Made by a program: the position numbers and the translations under genes
Assembly (NCBI GenBank): GCA_028871815.1
Contig: JAGWMJ010000004.1
Coordinates: 248,001-312,000 of the forward strand
Direction: 5' to 3'
Origin: Armatimonadota bacterium
Lineage (GTDB): Bacteria > Armatimonadota > Chthonomonadetes > Chthonomonadales > Chthonomonadaceae
Length of the DNA stretch: 64,000 nt
The notes under the pieces: generated by a model
The model's input: the letters and a program-made list of their open reading frames with translations, nothing else
The model's database searches: none
What the model was told of the DNA's origin: nothing
Shown: positions 1-10,300 of the stretch, one piece after another
How the letters are laid out: the number at the start of each line of letters is the position of its first letter
Position numbering within the stretch: position 1 is the first letter of the stretch

Positions 1-1300
1 GCGCTGTTCCGAGCGTGCGTAGCTCTCCGGGCCCGGGAGCGCGAGCCTGGAGCGTGTCCCTCCAAACGGGGAGCCACCGTTGGTTGAACCGTTTTAAACT
101 CGCGGCGTCGTGGGGCTCATCCGCGGCGAGGAGCGCACGCGCTTCGGCAATTCGCGCCGCGGTGTATTCGGCCGGCCCGGCGGCATCGGCTGGCATTCCG
201 TTAGGGAAAACCCGGAGTTCGGCGAGCGGAGGCATCGTATATGGCGGTTCGATGTACGAGTCTGCCTTCGGCCGGTGCAGCAGCCACTTGCCGAAGAAGC
301 GATCTACTGCCGTTCGACTCTCTCGATTGATGTTATGCGGCGCGTCGACGATGGTGGTAGCGAGCCGGTCGGCGTGGTGATAGAGTTGGTATATGCTTCG
401 CACGGCCGGACCTTCCACCGTCATCATGGTGCGCGTCCAATCGCCAGTGGCGCCAACCATGATCTGTGGTTTCGGTGCCGCGCATGCCGCCAACTCCATG
501 TTCGAGAACCGAATTCGAAGTTCCGGACCATTTTCACAGAGGCAGCCGCCTTGCATCGTATGCGACACCATGACGCATGGCGCAACCGCTGCAAGGCGGT
601 CATCCACGGCGGTGAGGAGCATCGTTTGCGAACCGCCGCCGCTCTCACCGGTAATGGCCAGCCGGTTGCCATCAACCTCAGGAAGCGCTTTCAGAAAGTC
701 GAGGCACCGGATACTGTTCCACGTCTGCAGCCCGATGAGCGTGACGCCCCACAACCAGTGTTCACGGTCATCGCCAAAGGAGTGATCCAGCTGGCGCGTG
801 TCGTTATAGCCAACCATATCGTAACTGAACGCCACGCAGCCCATTCTGGCGAAGGTAATGCAGCGGGCCGGAATGGAACCGATGTCGCTGTTCTGGAGCC
901 GGCCATCGGCCCAGTGCCCGTGGGCTACCAGAATTCCCGGCCATTTGCCGTGCGGCGGCTGCCCGAGCGGTGTGTACAGGTTTCCGGCCAGGTAGAAGTG
1001 CGGGTAAGTCTCAATGGCTACTTTAGCGACACGATATCCCGGGTGGTCGGTCCAGTCGAAGACTTTCGCGTTCAGCCGAGTCCGTCGGGGCAGTGGGTAC
1101 AATCCGCACGAAACCAGGACCTGACGCCGAATAGCAGCGCGCCGTCTGCGCCACGCAGCCAGCGTCGTCACCACCGGGAAGGTGCGCGGTGTGTTGAGCG
1201 TTACCGGTGGCTGCACGAGCCGTAAGTCGCTCTGGGGCAGCGTCGGTGGTGTGGTGGCGGCCATTGTAGCAGCAATCAGAAATGGCAGATGAAGCGGCAT
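1..1300 (-). CDS. Acetyl-xylan-esterase-like alpha/beta hydrolase, C-terminus cut by window edge
   Basis: The minus-strand frame is open from an ATG at 1300 to the window edge, about 433 codons with no stop, so the gene continues outside. A weak signal peptide (MPLHLPFLIAATMAA) suggests export. The nucleophile elbow reads GESGGGSQT, typical of serine alpha/beta hydrolases of the acetyl xylan esterase / dienelactone hydrolase clan. It is preceded by LVAHGHW (oxyanion region) and CLDFLKALPEVD; VDAPHNINRES may carry the catalytic His. It is probably a secreted or periplasmic carbohydrate esterase, but the substrate cannot be told. It is divergent from the oxidoreductase at 1410. Confidence 0.75.
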   Translation of the reverse strand, partial: MPLHLPFLIAATMAATTPPTLPQSDLRLVQPPVTLNTPRTFPVVTTLAAWRRRRAAIRRQVLVSCGLYPLPRRTRLNAKVFDWTDHPGYRVAKVAIETYPHFYLAGNLYTPLGQPPHGKWPGILVAHGHWADGRLQNSDIGSIPARCITFARMGCVAFSYDMVGYNDTRQLDHSFGDDREHWLWGVTLIGLQTWNSIRCLDFLKALPEVDGNRLAITGESGGGSQTMLLTAVDDRLAAVAPCVMVSHTMQGGCLCENGPELRIRFSNMELAACAAPKPQIMVGATGDWTRTMMTVEGPAVRSIYQLYHHADRLATTIVDAPHNINRESRTAVDRFFGKWLLHRPKADSYIEPPYTMPPLAELRVFPNGMPADAAGPAEYTAARIAEARALLAADEPHDAASLKRFNQRWLPVWRDTLQARAPGPGELRTLGTA

Positions 1301-1409
1301 AGGTTAGGCCAGGAATGGTGCGTGGCGCAGGGCGTTTCCAGATTTCGGCATCGGTTGCGTGCGAACCTGCGCATGTCCGGTTTGGATCGGCCAGTACGGA
1401 GCAGGCAGA

Positions 1410-2609
1410 ATGCAAGAGTCCGGCGTCGGTGTCATCGGCTTTGGCTTTATCGGACGCGTTCACGCGCACGCACACTTAAGCCTCCCACTGTTTTATGATC
1501 CTTTACCGCTTCGAACGCGTTTGACAGCGGTTTGCGCGCCGTCGGAATCGTCACGCCGGCGTGCGCTTCTGCAGGCGCCATTCGTTGCTGCCGAAAAAGA
1601 GGTCTCCACTCTGCTGGCGCGCGACGATGTGCAGCTGGTGCACATCTGTACGCCCAACGATTCGCATGCGGATGTAGCGATACAGGCCCTTGCGGCCGGC
1701 AAGCATGTTTACTGCGACAAGCCGTTGGCCCGAACATTGGCGGAGGCGGAGAGCATTGCCGCAGCGGCTGCGGCCAGTGACCGGGTTTTTCAGTTGACGT
1801 ATAACTACCGTTTCCTGCCGGCGACAATGCGCGCGCGCGAGCTTGTAGAGGACGGGATTCTTGGTCGCTTGCTGTCGTTTCGCGTGGCATATCTTCATGC
1901 CGGCTATGTTTCCAGGGATCGGCCCTGGACATGGCGAACGTCGTTTGCCCGGAGTGGAGGTGGCGCCTGTATGGACCTCGGCACGCACGCTGTGGATCTG
2001 CTCCGGTATTTGACCGGGACCGAAACAGCCCTAGAAGGCGGCGGAGAAATCGAGGCCGTCACCGCTGTGATGGCCACGCACACAACGACGCGACGGGACG
2101 CAGATGGAGAGCAACATAGCGTGGACGTGGACGACCTGACGCTGGCAACTCTGCGCCTGGAGGGCGGCGCGGTTGGATCGGTGGAAGCTTCGCGGATCGC
2201 TACGGGCGCACAGGATGAGCTGCGCCTGGAGCTGCACGGGGAGGCTGGAGCAATTCGCTTCAACCTCATGGAACCTGGTTGGCTGGACGTTTACGACAAC
2301 CGACTGCCGGAAGCGCCGGGTGGCGGGGATCGCGGGTTTAAGAGACTTGAGGCCGCAATGCGTTTCCCTCCGCCGTATCAGCTTGGGGCTACCAAGAACC
2401 CGATCGGCTGGCTAAACAGTCACATTCACTCCGTTTATCGATTTGTAGAGAACGTGGCGCGAAGCGAGAACGGCTTACCGGTAACGGCTGGTACTCCCAC
2501 CGTATGGGACGGCCTTGCCGCCCAGCGCGTCATCGACGCCTGTCTCCGCTCTGCCGCGGAAGGAGGGGTGTGGGTGAGCACTGGGTCCGACGCAGGTCGG
2601 CCGTGGTAA
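1410..2609 (+). CDS. Gfo/Idh/MocA family NAD(P)-dependent oxidoreductase
   Basis: A 399-residue protein with the two-domain layout of the Gfo/Idh/MocA family. The N-terminal Rossmann fold has the glycine motif GFGFIG at about residues 9-14, and the family Lys-Pro motif is present as CDKPLA at 102-107. GGACMDLGTHAVDLLRYL in the second half is the usual C-terminal-domain helix with its conserved His. Members oxidise or reduce sugars, inositols or similar polyols. I chose the ATG at 1410 because it sits just before the Rossmann strand (GVGVIGFGFIG) and follows GGAG; the frame is open 17 codons further upstream. The substrate is not evident, but neighbouring esterase and glycosidase genes fit carbohydrate catabolism. 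Confidence 0.9.
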   Translation: MQESGVGVIGFGFIGRVHAHAHLSLPLFYDPLPLRTRLTAVCAPSESSRRRALLQAPFVAAEKEVSTLLARDDVQLVHICTPNDSHADVAIQALAAGKHVYCDKPLARTLAEAESIAAAAAASDRVFQLTYNYRFLPATMRARELVEDGILGRLLSFRVAYLHAGYVSRDRPWTWRTSFARSGGGACMDLGTHAVDLLRYLTGTETALEGGGEIEAVTAVMATHTTTRRDADGEQHSVDVDDLTLATLRLEGGAVGSVEASRIATGAQDELRLELHGEAGAIRFNLMEPGWLDVYDNRLPEAPGGGDRGFKRLEAAMRFPPPYQLGATKNPIGWLNSHIHSVYRFVENVARSENGLPVTAGTPTVWDGLAAQRVIDACLRSAAEGGVWVSTGSDAGRPW

Positions 2610-2631
2610 CTACCGGCCTGGCTTGCGCCGA

Positions 2632-3669
2632 CTAGGCTGGTACCTCAAGCTCTCGGAGAGCAGCTTCGCGTACCGGCGCCGCTTCATCTTCGGTCAGCCG
2701 TTTCAGAGCTGCCCGGCAAGAGTCGCCACCACGCCTGGCGAGCGCTGCGGCCGTAGCGGCCCTGACCGGACTGCGCTCGTGTGACGATAGCTCCAGAAGC
2801 GCCTTACCGGCGTTGTCGCTGCGATGTCCCACAAGGCCAAGAACGGCTGCTGCAAGCGGCGCTCCGGTGAGTCGGTTCGCAGATGCCACGATCAGTTCCG
2901 GCGCGTCGGCGAGCTGGGCATTCGCCATTGTGATCAAGGCGCACGCGGCAAGGCCGTCGTCGTGGCCCTGCAGGTATGGCACCAATACTCGCTGCAGGTG
3001 CTCGGCTTCCAGTTGGGCTAGTGAGGTCATGCACTCCATAAGCACGTCGGGGTCCGGCTCAAGCGCTGGGAGGCGCAGCTTCACGACCAACGGTGTAATT
3101 GCCGATGCATCGCACATTCGGCCCAATGCAGTGGCGGCTGCCTTGCGCACACCATTTGCCATCGCGATTATCTGGAACAGCAGAACAGCAATGTCAGGAA
3201 TCGACCACACATCCCGGTATTCCGACAAAGACAAGGCACAGGTTCCCCGCAGGTGAGCGGCGGTATCGTACGGCTGACCGCCAATCGGTTCGATCTGGAC
3301 GATAGTCAGCGACGAGCGGAGCGCGTCGACCGCAGCGGTATGGCGCAGTCTTCCGAAGCATATGGCCAGGCTGTTCCGAATGTGGCAGCCAGGGTCGCGT
3401 TTCAGACCGTCTGCCATGAGCCAGAGGTACGTTTCGAGGAGTCTGTCGCCCTCCTCTAGCCCGGCGCTCTCTTCAAGATAATGTGCCGCCAGCGCTGCAA
3501 CATAGGTCGACCTGTCGCGCAGCAGCTTGAGAAGTATCTCGCGCTGCCGCGGTACATCCAGGCGACGGGCACGGTGGCAGGCACGGATCCTTTCTGCGGC
3601 ATCCTTCGACGCGAGCATGCGATCGAAGTCATCCACCGCATGCTGGAATGCGCCCGTGCCTCCCGTCAA
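2632..3669 (-). CDS. HEAT-repeat protein
   Basis: About 345 residues of repeated helical hairpins (for example VRKAAATALGRM, VRAATAAALARRGG, VREAALRELE), the signature of HEAT/PBS-lyase-type alpha-solenoids. Such proteins act as protein-protein scaffolds; no catalytic motif is visible. The start is uncertain. A TTG at 3669 overlaps the TGA of the upstream gene (TTGA), which suggests translational coupling. A GTG at 3636 and an ATG at 3618 are alternatives, and none has a good ribosome-binding site. It is the last gene of a leftward run from 7219. Confidence 0.75.
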   Translation of the reverse strand: MTGGTGAFQHAVDDFDRMLASKDAAERIRACHRARRLDVPRQREILLKLLRDRSTYVAALAAHYLEESAGLEEGDRLLETYLWLMADGLKRDPGCHIRNSLAICFGRLRHTAAVDALRSSLTIVQIEPIGGQPYDTAAHLRGTCALSLSEYRDVWSIPDIAVLLFQIIAMANGVRKAAATALGRMCDASAITPLVVKLRLPALEPDPDVLMECMTSLAQLEAEHLQRVLVPYLQGHDDGLAACALITMANAQLADAPELIVASANRLTGAPLAAAVLGLVGHRSDNAGKALLELSSHERSPVRAATAAALARRGGDSCRAALKRLTEDEAAPVREAALRELEVPA

Positions 3670-4487
3670 TCGGTGAGCGAAATAACGGGCGCCGGCACGA
3701 GTATGGAGCCGGGATTCGGCCAGGCTCGCACGGCAGTGCCTATCGAGAAGAACTCGATCACATGGCTGCCCCACGCATAGTTGGATTCCTGTACGCGCTG
3801 CCCGATGATGCCGTCGGCATTCCGTGCCTCGGCTTCTGCTTGAATACGCGAAAGCGCCAACTCACGAGCGTCGTAGAGCGCCTGCGTGTAGTTATCCATC
3901 TCCACGTTGCGACCCATCTGCTTCAGCGCCTTGAGGACCCCCTGGTAGGCTACAAAGTAAACGCAGGCGCCCATCACCAACGCCAGTGGACGGTAGCCCG
4001 TCCGAAGGAGTGTCCAGAAGTCCTGGCCACTCAGATCCGAGGTGAACGGCTTGCCGTCGTCGCAGCGAAACGACTGTCCGTCGCTCCGCTTGATCGCGGT
4101 TCCGATCGCCATGAACTCCGCCAGACCCTCGCCCCATGCCGACTGGTTCACCACCAGGCGCACGCCAACCACGCCGTCGGCGCCGAGGAGGGATGCCTCT
4201 TCCTCCATCCGTGTCATCGCCAGTTCGCGCGCCTGATACATCGCCTGCGTCAGTACCGAAAGCTCCTGACTCTGAAAGATTCCGGTCATCTGGAAGCCGA
4301 TGTGATAGATAGAGCTGCCCATAACCAGCCCGAGCGGTTCAAATCCAGACTCCCGAACCAGGGTCAGCTCGTTCACCGAGAGATCGCTCGTGAACAGTCC
4401 CTTTTTGGTTGCGCTGGGCAGCATCTCGCCCAGGCGGCGCAGTGCGGCCTCCGGCAATCCTGCGGTTGACATCGGTTCGTTCGACAT
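3666..4487 (-). CDS. Tandem YbjQ/UPF0145-type heavy-metal-binding-domain protein
   Basis: A 273-residue protein with two copies of a YbjQ-like domain. Each copy begins FTSDLS, continues GFEPLGLVMGSSIYHIG or GYRPLALVMGACVYFV, and contains a helix rich in ALYDARELALSR plus a GADGVVG or NADGIIG strand. Single-domain YbjQ proteins are about 105 residues and form pentamers; their function is unsettled. The ATG at 4493 lies only one base after GAGGAG, so the in-frame ATG at 4487, seven bases from it, is the better start. The 3' end overlaps the HEAT gene. Confidence 0.75.
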   Translation of the reverse strand: MSNEPMSTAGLPEAALRRLGEMLPSATKKGLFTSDLSVNELTLVRESGFEPLGLVMGSSIYHIGFQMTGIFQSQELSVLTQAMYQARELAMTRMEEEASLLGADGVVGVRLVVNQSAWGEGLAEFMAIGTAIKRSDGQSFRCDDGKPFTSDLSGQDFWTLLRTGYRPLALVMGACVYFVAYQGVLKALKQMGRNVEMDNYTQALYDARELALSRIQAEAEARNADGIIGQRVQESNYAWGSHVIEFFSIGTAVRAWPNPGSILVPAPVISLTD

Positions 4488-4502
4488 GGACATGCTCCTC
4501 GA

Positions 4503-4907
4503 TTATCCGTTAATGAATGTGTTTAGCGCATCACGTGCCTGTGTGCTCAGTTTTGCCTGTTCTTCCAGAGCGCGCGACACCTCTTCCAACCAATCCTCCA
4601 CGCTTAAAGGCGCTGTCTTGATGGCGATTCCACGCACCACGTGCGTCCGCTCAGCGACGAGTGGCCCCCGCGATGGGCTGCGCAGCGTGTAAACGAGCTC
4701 GCCCACGCTTAGCGATACGGCCACGGGCCGCTTCTCTCCAAACAGCGATCCACGCCTTTCAACGCGCGCCGAGCCGACCGGCAGCCGCTCAAACAGATCT
4801 GTCAACTGCTGCATAAACGTTGCCTGATCGGCACGAACCGCTGCCTGCAGAGCGGCAGCTACGCCTGTTCGCAACCAACCTGCCTCGTCCGATCCGTTAT
4901 TGGGCAT
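4503..4907 (-). CDS. Hypothetical protein, 134 aa
   Basis: I do not recognise this soluble, mostly mixed alpha/beta 134-residue protein. It lies 15 bases upstream of the tandem YbjQ-type gene in the same direction, and its middle part (SVGELVYTLRSPSRGPLVAERTHVVRG) reads like beta strands followed by a C-terminal helix (LEEVSRALEEQAKLS). The spacing suggests co-transcription with, and perhaps a link to, the YbjQ-type protein. No signal peptide or catalytic motif is seen. Confidence 0.6.
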   Translation of the reverse strand: MPNNGSDEAGWLRTGVAAALQAAVRADQATFMQQLTDLFERLPVGSARVERRGSLFGEKRPVAVSLSVGELVYTLRSPSRGPLVAERTHVVRGIAIKTAPLSVEDWLEEVSRALEEQAKLSTQARDALNTFING

Positions 4908-4930
4908 TGGGTCTCACTTTACCTTCCCGC

Positions 4931-5932
4931 CTACCTTCGCGACGTGAGAGTCAACACCGTTCGGTCGTGCACCGGTGTTATCTCAACCAGGTAGGTCTCG
5001 GTGCCCGTCCTTTGCAGATCCGCCTCCACCGCAGCCTCCTTGCCGCCCGCTTCACGCACGAACAGCCGGAGGCGGCGACCCCCAGCCGGAGCGCGAATCT
5101 GGAGCCTCACAGCGATGCACGCCGCATTCCAAACTTCCCATGAGGTACTCACGTGCTTCCGCGGCCCCGGATGCTGCGTCGTTATCGAAACCTCCGCCGC
5201 GGTCGGCATGCCAATTGGACTTCGCGAGGTTACCGTAAGCGACGAGCGGGCGCCCAGCTTCGCTCCGACGTCACCAATCTCGATCGGCGGGTGTGCCCAT
5301 CCCCAGGGACATTCCGTAGCACCGGTTCTAACAGCCCACGCAGAATCGCCATAGGAGTAGTGCCAGTATTCGTCGCGGCAGTTTGAGAATCCCGCCGAAA
5401 GCATTGCGTCAACGAGCAGCCCCCGATTGCGGCGAGCGGCGGAAGATAGCCCCCGAACTGCCGTTTGCGCGGCCGCCCAGCCCTCCAGAGGAGTGGAAAC
5501 GTCCAACGCCTTTCCATCTGCGTCAACCAGCTGTACGTCTACCGCACCGCCCGTGCAGTGACCCGGTGGCGCCTTCTGATCGTATGGCGCGAAAAAGCGG
5601 TTCGTTGCCCTGCACAGGGCAGAGAGCGGCCAATGAGGGTGGGCGCTTTTCATCTGCGCGAAGTACGCGTCCCAACCGGCCATCTGCATCCGCCGTGTTC
5701 TAACTGCAGACATCACGCGCAGTCGCAGACCGGTGGGAAGACGCGACTCCGCCGTCACGAGCATCTCCACCGCGGTGGGACGAAGCCACGGGCACACCCA
5801 ATCAGCCAGCAGTATGTGTGGTGCGGCTCGATAGAGAGGCACCAGATGCTCCCGTCTATCGTACGGAACACCGTACTCCATAATCGTTACGCGGTTCAAT
5901 GCGGCGATTGGCTCCGCGGCGCCAGGTCGCAT
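4931..5932 (-). CDS. VanX/DdpX-like D-alanyl-D-alanine dipeptidase family protein (M15D)
   Basis: A 333-residue protein. Residues about 75-215 carry the M15 zinc peptidase motifs: HCTGGAVDVQ (zinc-binding His and Asp) and DEYWHYSYGD (catalytic Glu and the third zinc-binding His). VanX-type enzymes of about 200 residues split D-Ala-D-Ala. Here roughly 110 extra residues follow, beta-rich (ARSSLTVTSRSPIG to the end), perhaps an Ig-like binding module. No signal peptide is seen, so it may act in the cytoplasm, recycling wall dipeptides. It begins three bases after the stop of the upstream gene. Confidence 0.75.
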   Translation of the reverse strand: MRPGAAEPIAALNRVTIMEYGVPYDRREHLVPLYRAAPHILLADWVCPWLRPTAVEMLVTAESRLPTGLRLRVMSAVRTRRMQMAGWDAYFAQMKSAHPHWPLSALCRATNRFFAPYDQKAPPGHCTGGAVDVQLVDADGKALDVSTPLEGWAAAQTAVRGLSSAARRNRGLLVDAMLSAGFSNCRDEYWHYSYGDSAWAVRTGATECPWGWAHPPIEIGDVGAKLGARSSLTVTSRSPIGMPTAAEVSITTQHPGPRKHVSTSWEVWNAACIAVRLQIRAPAGGRRLRLFVREAGGKEAAVEADLQRTGTETYLVEITPVHDRTVLTLTSRR

Positions 5933-5935
5933 GCG

Positions 5936-6271
5936 CTACTCTTCTCGCTCTGCGTCGTCGTCCTCAATATCCTCGGAGGCGCCGCTGCAATCGGTATAGC
6001 GGCTGATCTGCGCCGCGCGAAACACGTGCGCCACGAAATCCTCGCGATCGAATCGTGCAAGGTAGCTGGAGACGATATCGTCGTCGATCTGTGCCAGCAG
6101 CAGTTGCTCGTCATCCACTGAAAAATCGACCTCGAAAATCACGGTGGCGTGGATAGTATCGAGCGCAAAGTGAACGTCAACCTGGCCAACGCGCTTCTCG
6201 CCATCCCAAATCAGGTGAATCTCGGACGAGTTTGTGCGCACGAGACGGGTTAACTTATAGTGCGTGTCCAC
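5936..6271 (-). CDS. Hypothetical protein, 111 aa
   Basis: A small acidic protein not recognised. It starts at a GTG at 6271 preceded by AGGAG six bases away. Alternating hydrophobic strands (VDVHFALDTIHATVIFEVDFSV) are followed by a helix and a very acidic tail (SEDIEDDDAEREE). The 3' end nearly abuts the VanX-like gene, so the two are probably translated from one message. Confidence 0.6.
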   Translation of the reverse strand: MDTHYKLTRLVRTNSSEIHLIWDGEKRVGQVDVHFALDTIHATVIFEVDFSVDDEQLLLAQIDDDIVSSYLARFDREDFVAHVFRAAQISRYTDCSGASEDIEDDDAEREE

Positions 6272-6316
6272 ATAGGTCTCCTGCCGATTGTGCAGTCACA
6301 TGACGCGCCGTCATCG

Positions 6317-7219
6317 TCACGCCGCCGATCGCAGCCATCTGGCAAACCAATGGAGAGTACGTTCCCACGACAGGTGCGCTGCCTCGGGGCGGTACATGGG
6401 CCGCGTATCGTTGTTGAAGGCGTGGCCAGCTCCCGCGTATTCGTACAACTCGAAGCTCTTATGGGCGGCTTTCAGTGCATCGCGCAGCCTGCCGACGTCG
6501 GCCACGGGAATTGACGTATCTTCCGCACCGAAATGGCCGATGAGCGGGGCATGCATGCTCGCGACCACATCGAGCGGAGCCATCTTCTGGTCGCCACCTC
6601 CGGCCGCGATTCGACCGTACCACGCCGCGGCGGCGTTGACCAGCGGGCACTCAGCGGCTGAAAGCATGGCGAATCTACCGCCATAGCAAAAGCCGGCGAC
6701 ACCGATCCTCCCGCTCGAATTCGAAAGGCTATTGAGATACGCGGCAGCAGAGTCGATATCGCCCAGCACCTGTTTATCAGGAATACGGTTTACGAATTCC
6801 ATCAGGGGCTGAAAGCCGCCGGCCGCATCCGGCGGCGCGCCTTTGCGTGAGAAGAAATCCGGCGCGACCGCCGTATAGCCGGCCTCCGCGAACCTGCACG
6901 CGATGCTCTTTATGTGATCCGTAACGCCGAATATCTCGTGAATGACGATCACGCCTGCCCGCTTGCCCTTGCGGTGCGGCTCGGCCAGGAAGCCGTTGAT
7001 GGTGGCGCGGTCAGAAGCAGACGGGCCGGGAGGTATCGCGCAATTAGCATGTGCAATTGAGGAATCGGCGAGAGCACGCTCCGTCGGTGTCATTTCCCTG
7101 TCGGTCTGGCCGCTGCCGGCTCGCACCAGCACGGAAGCCGCCGCACCAGCGAGGAGGTCCCGCCGCGTTGCCGTGGTCTCCGCACTATCCGCCTTCTTGT
7201 CGTTGTTGTGAGACGTCAT
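6317..7219 (-). CDS. Dienelactone hydrolase family protein with Tat-like leader
   Basis: A 300-residue alpha/beta hydrolase. The leader contains a twin-arginine-like motif (ATRRDLLAGAAAS), suggesting export by Tat. The core shows IHEIFGVTDHIKSIA (conserved Glu), the cysteine nucleophile elbow GFCYGG, FGAEDTSIP (Asp) and GAGHAFNND (His), which together form the Cys-His-Asp triad of carboxymethylenebutenolidases. These enzymes open dienelactones or other small lactones and esters; the real substrate here is unknown. It is the first gene of the leftward run and divergent from the large glycosidase gene at 7314. Confidence 0.85.
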   Translation of the reverse strand: MTSHNNDKKADSAETTATRRDLLAGAAASVLVRAGSGQTDREMTPTERALADSSIAHANCAIPPGPSASDRATINGFLAEPHRKGKRAGVIVIHEIFGVTDHIKSIACRFAEAGYTAVAPDFFSRKGAPPDAAGGFQPLMEFVNRIPDKQVLGDIDSAAAYLNSLSNSSGRIGVAGFCYGGRFAMLSAAECPLVNAAAAWYGRIAAGGGDQKMAPLDVVASMHAPLIGHFGAEDTSIPVADVGRLRDALKAAHKSFELYEYAGAGHAFNNDTRPMYRPEAAHLSWERTLHWFARWLRSAA

Positions 7220-7313
7220 TCTAAAACCCCCCGCCCAGCAACCGGGCTAACAGCACGCATGGCTTCCTGTCTCCTGCAGGATTCGCAGGTACTTCGGCCG
7301 AAAAAGCCCGTGT

Positions 7314-10300
7314 ATGCGCATCTGGGTACCTATCGCTCTCTCCGCGGTCTGCATCTCGGCTTACCTGTTTGATCAACACACTGCAGCGGCCGTGGTTCCG
7401 CAAGGCGCGAATCCCCCATCAGGCTGGAGCTGGATTTGGGCCGCAGGTAAAGGCCCTTCACCAGATACCATTTTCTGTCGCACCCATTTCAGGGTACCGC
7501 AACAGATACACTCTGTGCGCCTCCTGATTACCGCCGACAGCACCTATACAGCGTGGATAGATGGCGCCAGCCAGCCGGCCGCAAGCGGCCATGACTGGTC
7601 GCTGGTTAACCGGTACGATATCACCGCCAGCGTCCGCCCAGGTGACAACCTGCTCTGCGTGGAGGCGACCTCGGGTCGTACGCAGGGTGGCTTGATATTC
7701 GCCATAACCGGGTCGATTCATGGTAGCAGAGTGACGCTGGCCGCATCCGGCGACACCGTCCGGGCCAGCCGCAGAGTACCAGCGATATGGCGGGCGGTGC
7801 AAACGGACGACTCGCAGTGGCCGGTGGCGGCTGTTGTGGCGCCGGCCGGTGGGGGACCGTGGAAAACGCTGCAGGCGGCGCCGGCGACCGACTATACGCA
7901 CCTGGCTCCGGTATGGGATATACGTAACGGCGACAAACCCGGCGTCGATCCGTATTCAGCCGATCGAACCGACGGGCAGCGGATGCTATTGAGCGCCAGT
8001 GTTGCGCCGGTGCCCGAGATGCAACTGCTTGCGGCGGTTGGCTTCACCCTCTTTCAGAGCGACTCGGATCATCTCTCCACCGAAGAGACCTCCCCCGGCC
8101 ACTGGGATTGGCAAAGACAGCTTGCCGAAAGCCGGGCAGCACATGGCCTCGGGCTTGACTGGGCGTACTTCGAGCACGAGGCGTTTCCGCCGCCTTGGGC
8201 CAGGAATGCGCCCGGCTTCGTTCCGATATCGTGTCTGGAGCATAATCAGCCCGTCGAGGCTTGGTCCCCGTGGGCGCCGGCGTGGGCCGACTTCATCGAC
8301 CGAGGTTACACGGCGCTTGGCGCGGCGTTTACCGGCCCAACGGCGCCGGCGACTAGCCGTAAGCCTACGCTAAACGCGTTGTGCGTGGGGATACACGGTG
8401 ACTATGGCGAGGCCGGCTTTTTCACCGGCGCGCGCGTGTCAGTGCCAATCCAGCGCGATGACTGGTTGAAGCGCTTCGGAAACCTGCATGATCATCTTGG
8501 ATGGTGGTGCAACGATCCGGACGCCCGTGCCGACTTTCAGAAGTCGATGATCGCAAAATATGCCGGGATCAAGAGTCTGGACGCTGCATGGAAACGCGAC
8601 TGGACGGCGCCGGCACAGATCGCGTATCCCGTGGGAGAAAAGGCGGTCACCAACCGCGAATGGCTCGACTTTACCGGCTGGTACAGCGAAGCGATAATCC
8701 ATGCGATCGATCTGAACGTGGCAGCGGCGCGGCGCGCCTTCCCTCATACGCTGCTCATGGTGCCCGCCGGCCTGGCCGACGAGAACCCGCGTGGCGGGGC
8801 TGATCTCAGTCAGATTGTCAAGGAGGCGTCCACACTGGGCGTTACGGTGCGCTCAACGCACGGCGGATTCCGCCCGTTTGCTGAGAATGCCTCAACGATG
8901 TTTGGCCGCCTCGGTAGTGCTTGCCGCTTCTACGGCGTACCGTTTTGGTCGGAGCCGCCCGGCATTATAAGTCCGCGCCACGAAGTCGCGCGTATCTTCG
9001 AGGCGCTTTCGCAAGGGTGCACCGGCTATTTTGACTGGAGTTCGAACGCCGTAGCCGCCAGCGAGGTCTACTACCGCTACGGGAGCCTGTTGACGATTGA
9101 CAAGCCGGTGGTGGACGTGGCGATGTTCTATCCTGCCGAAGCGCAGCGGACTCGGCCGGACGAGGGGTATGCACCGCTGTTTGCCCGTGCCTGCGCGTTC
9201 CTGCGCGATGCGGCCAATTTCGATCTCGTTGACGACCGGATGGTGGACGATGGCTGTCTGAGTAAATACCGCATCCTGGTTCTCTGGCAGGGCACGCGCT
9301 GCGGTGACGCCACACTCCTGCGTATTCGAGACTGGGTCAACCAGGGTGGGGTGCTGATGGCTTATGACTTCGGCAAGATCGAGGACTTTGACGGCAGCAC
9401 CAAATGGTTTCACGATCTATTCGGCTACGTTCAGCAGTTGGCTCCGGCGCATGTGACCGACGTCTACTCCGGCGCTGTTCCCGACCAATACCGCATCGCG
9501 GTTGCCGATGGAGCGATGAGTCCGTATCTCAGCGGCAACTGGATGGCGCCTGAGACGGTGGAGGGCATGAGCCGCCGCTGGATCTCATCCGGAGCAACGG
9601 TGAGGGTGCCGGTGGTTCCGGAACAGAAGTATATCATTGCCATAAGGGCGTGGGTGCCACCCAGCGCCGCGACCCTCAAGCGCCAGCTGCTCATCAACGG
9701 TCGCATCATCGGCGATTTGGAAGCCACCGGCGATGTTACTTATCGGTTCCTGGTCTCGAGCGACGCGCTGGTCGATCATCCGCTCACCGACGTCACATTC
9801 CGATGCGAGACGTTTGCCCGGCCAGGTGGTATGCCGGGAGCGCCTGCCGAGAACGTGAGCATGGCGATTGCCTGGGTGCAGATGATCCGGTTCGGCACCG
9901 CCGAAACAGTCGACTCCGGACCGCCGCCCGGCAGCATCGTTCGCGAACTGGATATGCAACGGCTGGCCACCGACTGGGCGCAGCGATACGGCAAGGGTCT
10001 AACAATCTACTTTCCAGCAAATCGCGATAATATTGATGGGTTTATCGAGGTGGTTCGTCACGTGATCTACCACCTCAGCGCCTTGCTGCCCGGTTCCCGC
10101 GACGCGCTGCCGTTCGACACCGGCTATGATGGCGTGTATGCTACGCTGTTCCCGGATCGTGTCCTCTTCTATAACTCGACTGCCGAGCCGGTATCACGTA
10201 CCGTCACTGTGCCGCGCGCGCTCTTTGCGCAGTGGCGTGGTGTGGTACAGACGCCGGACACCGACAGTTGGAAGCTGGATATCGCACCGTACGGCCTCGC

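Noticed and set aside
110-1225. Long plus-strand open frame over the first gene
   Set aside because: It is antisense to the esterase frame, which carries GESGGGSQT and a continuous alpha/beta hydrolase fold. The plus frame shows no known motif.
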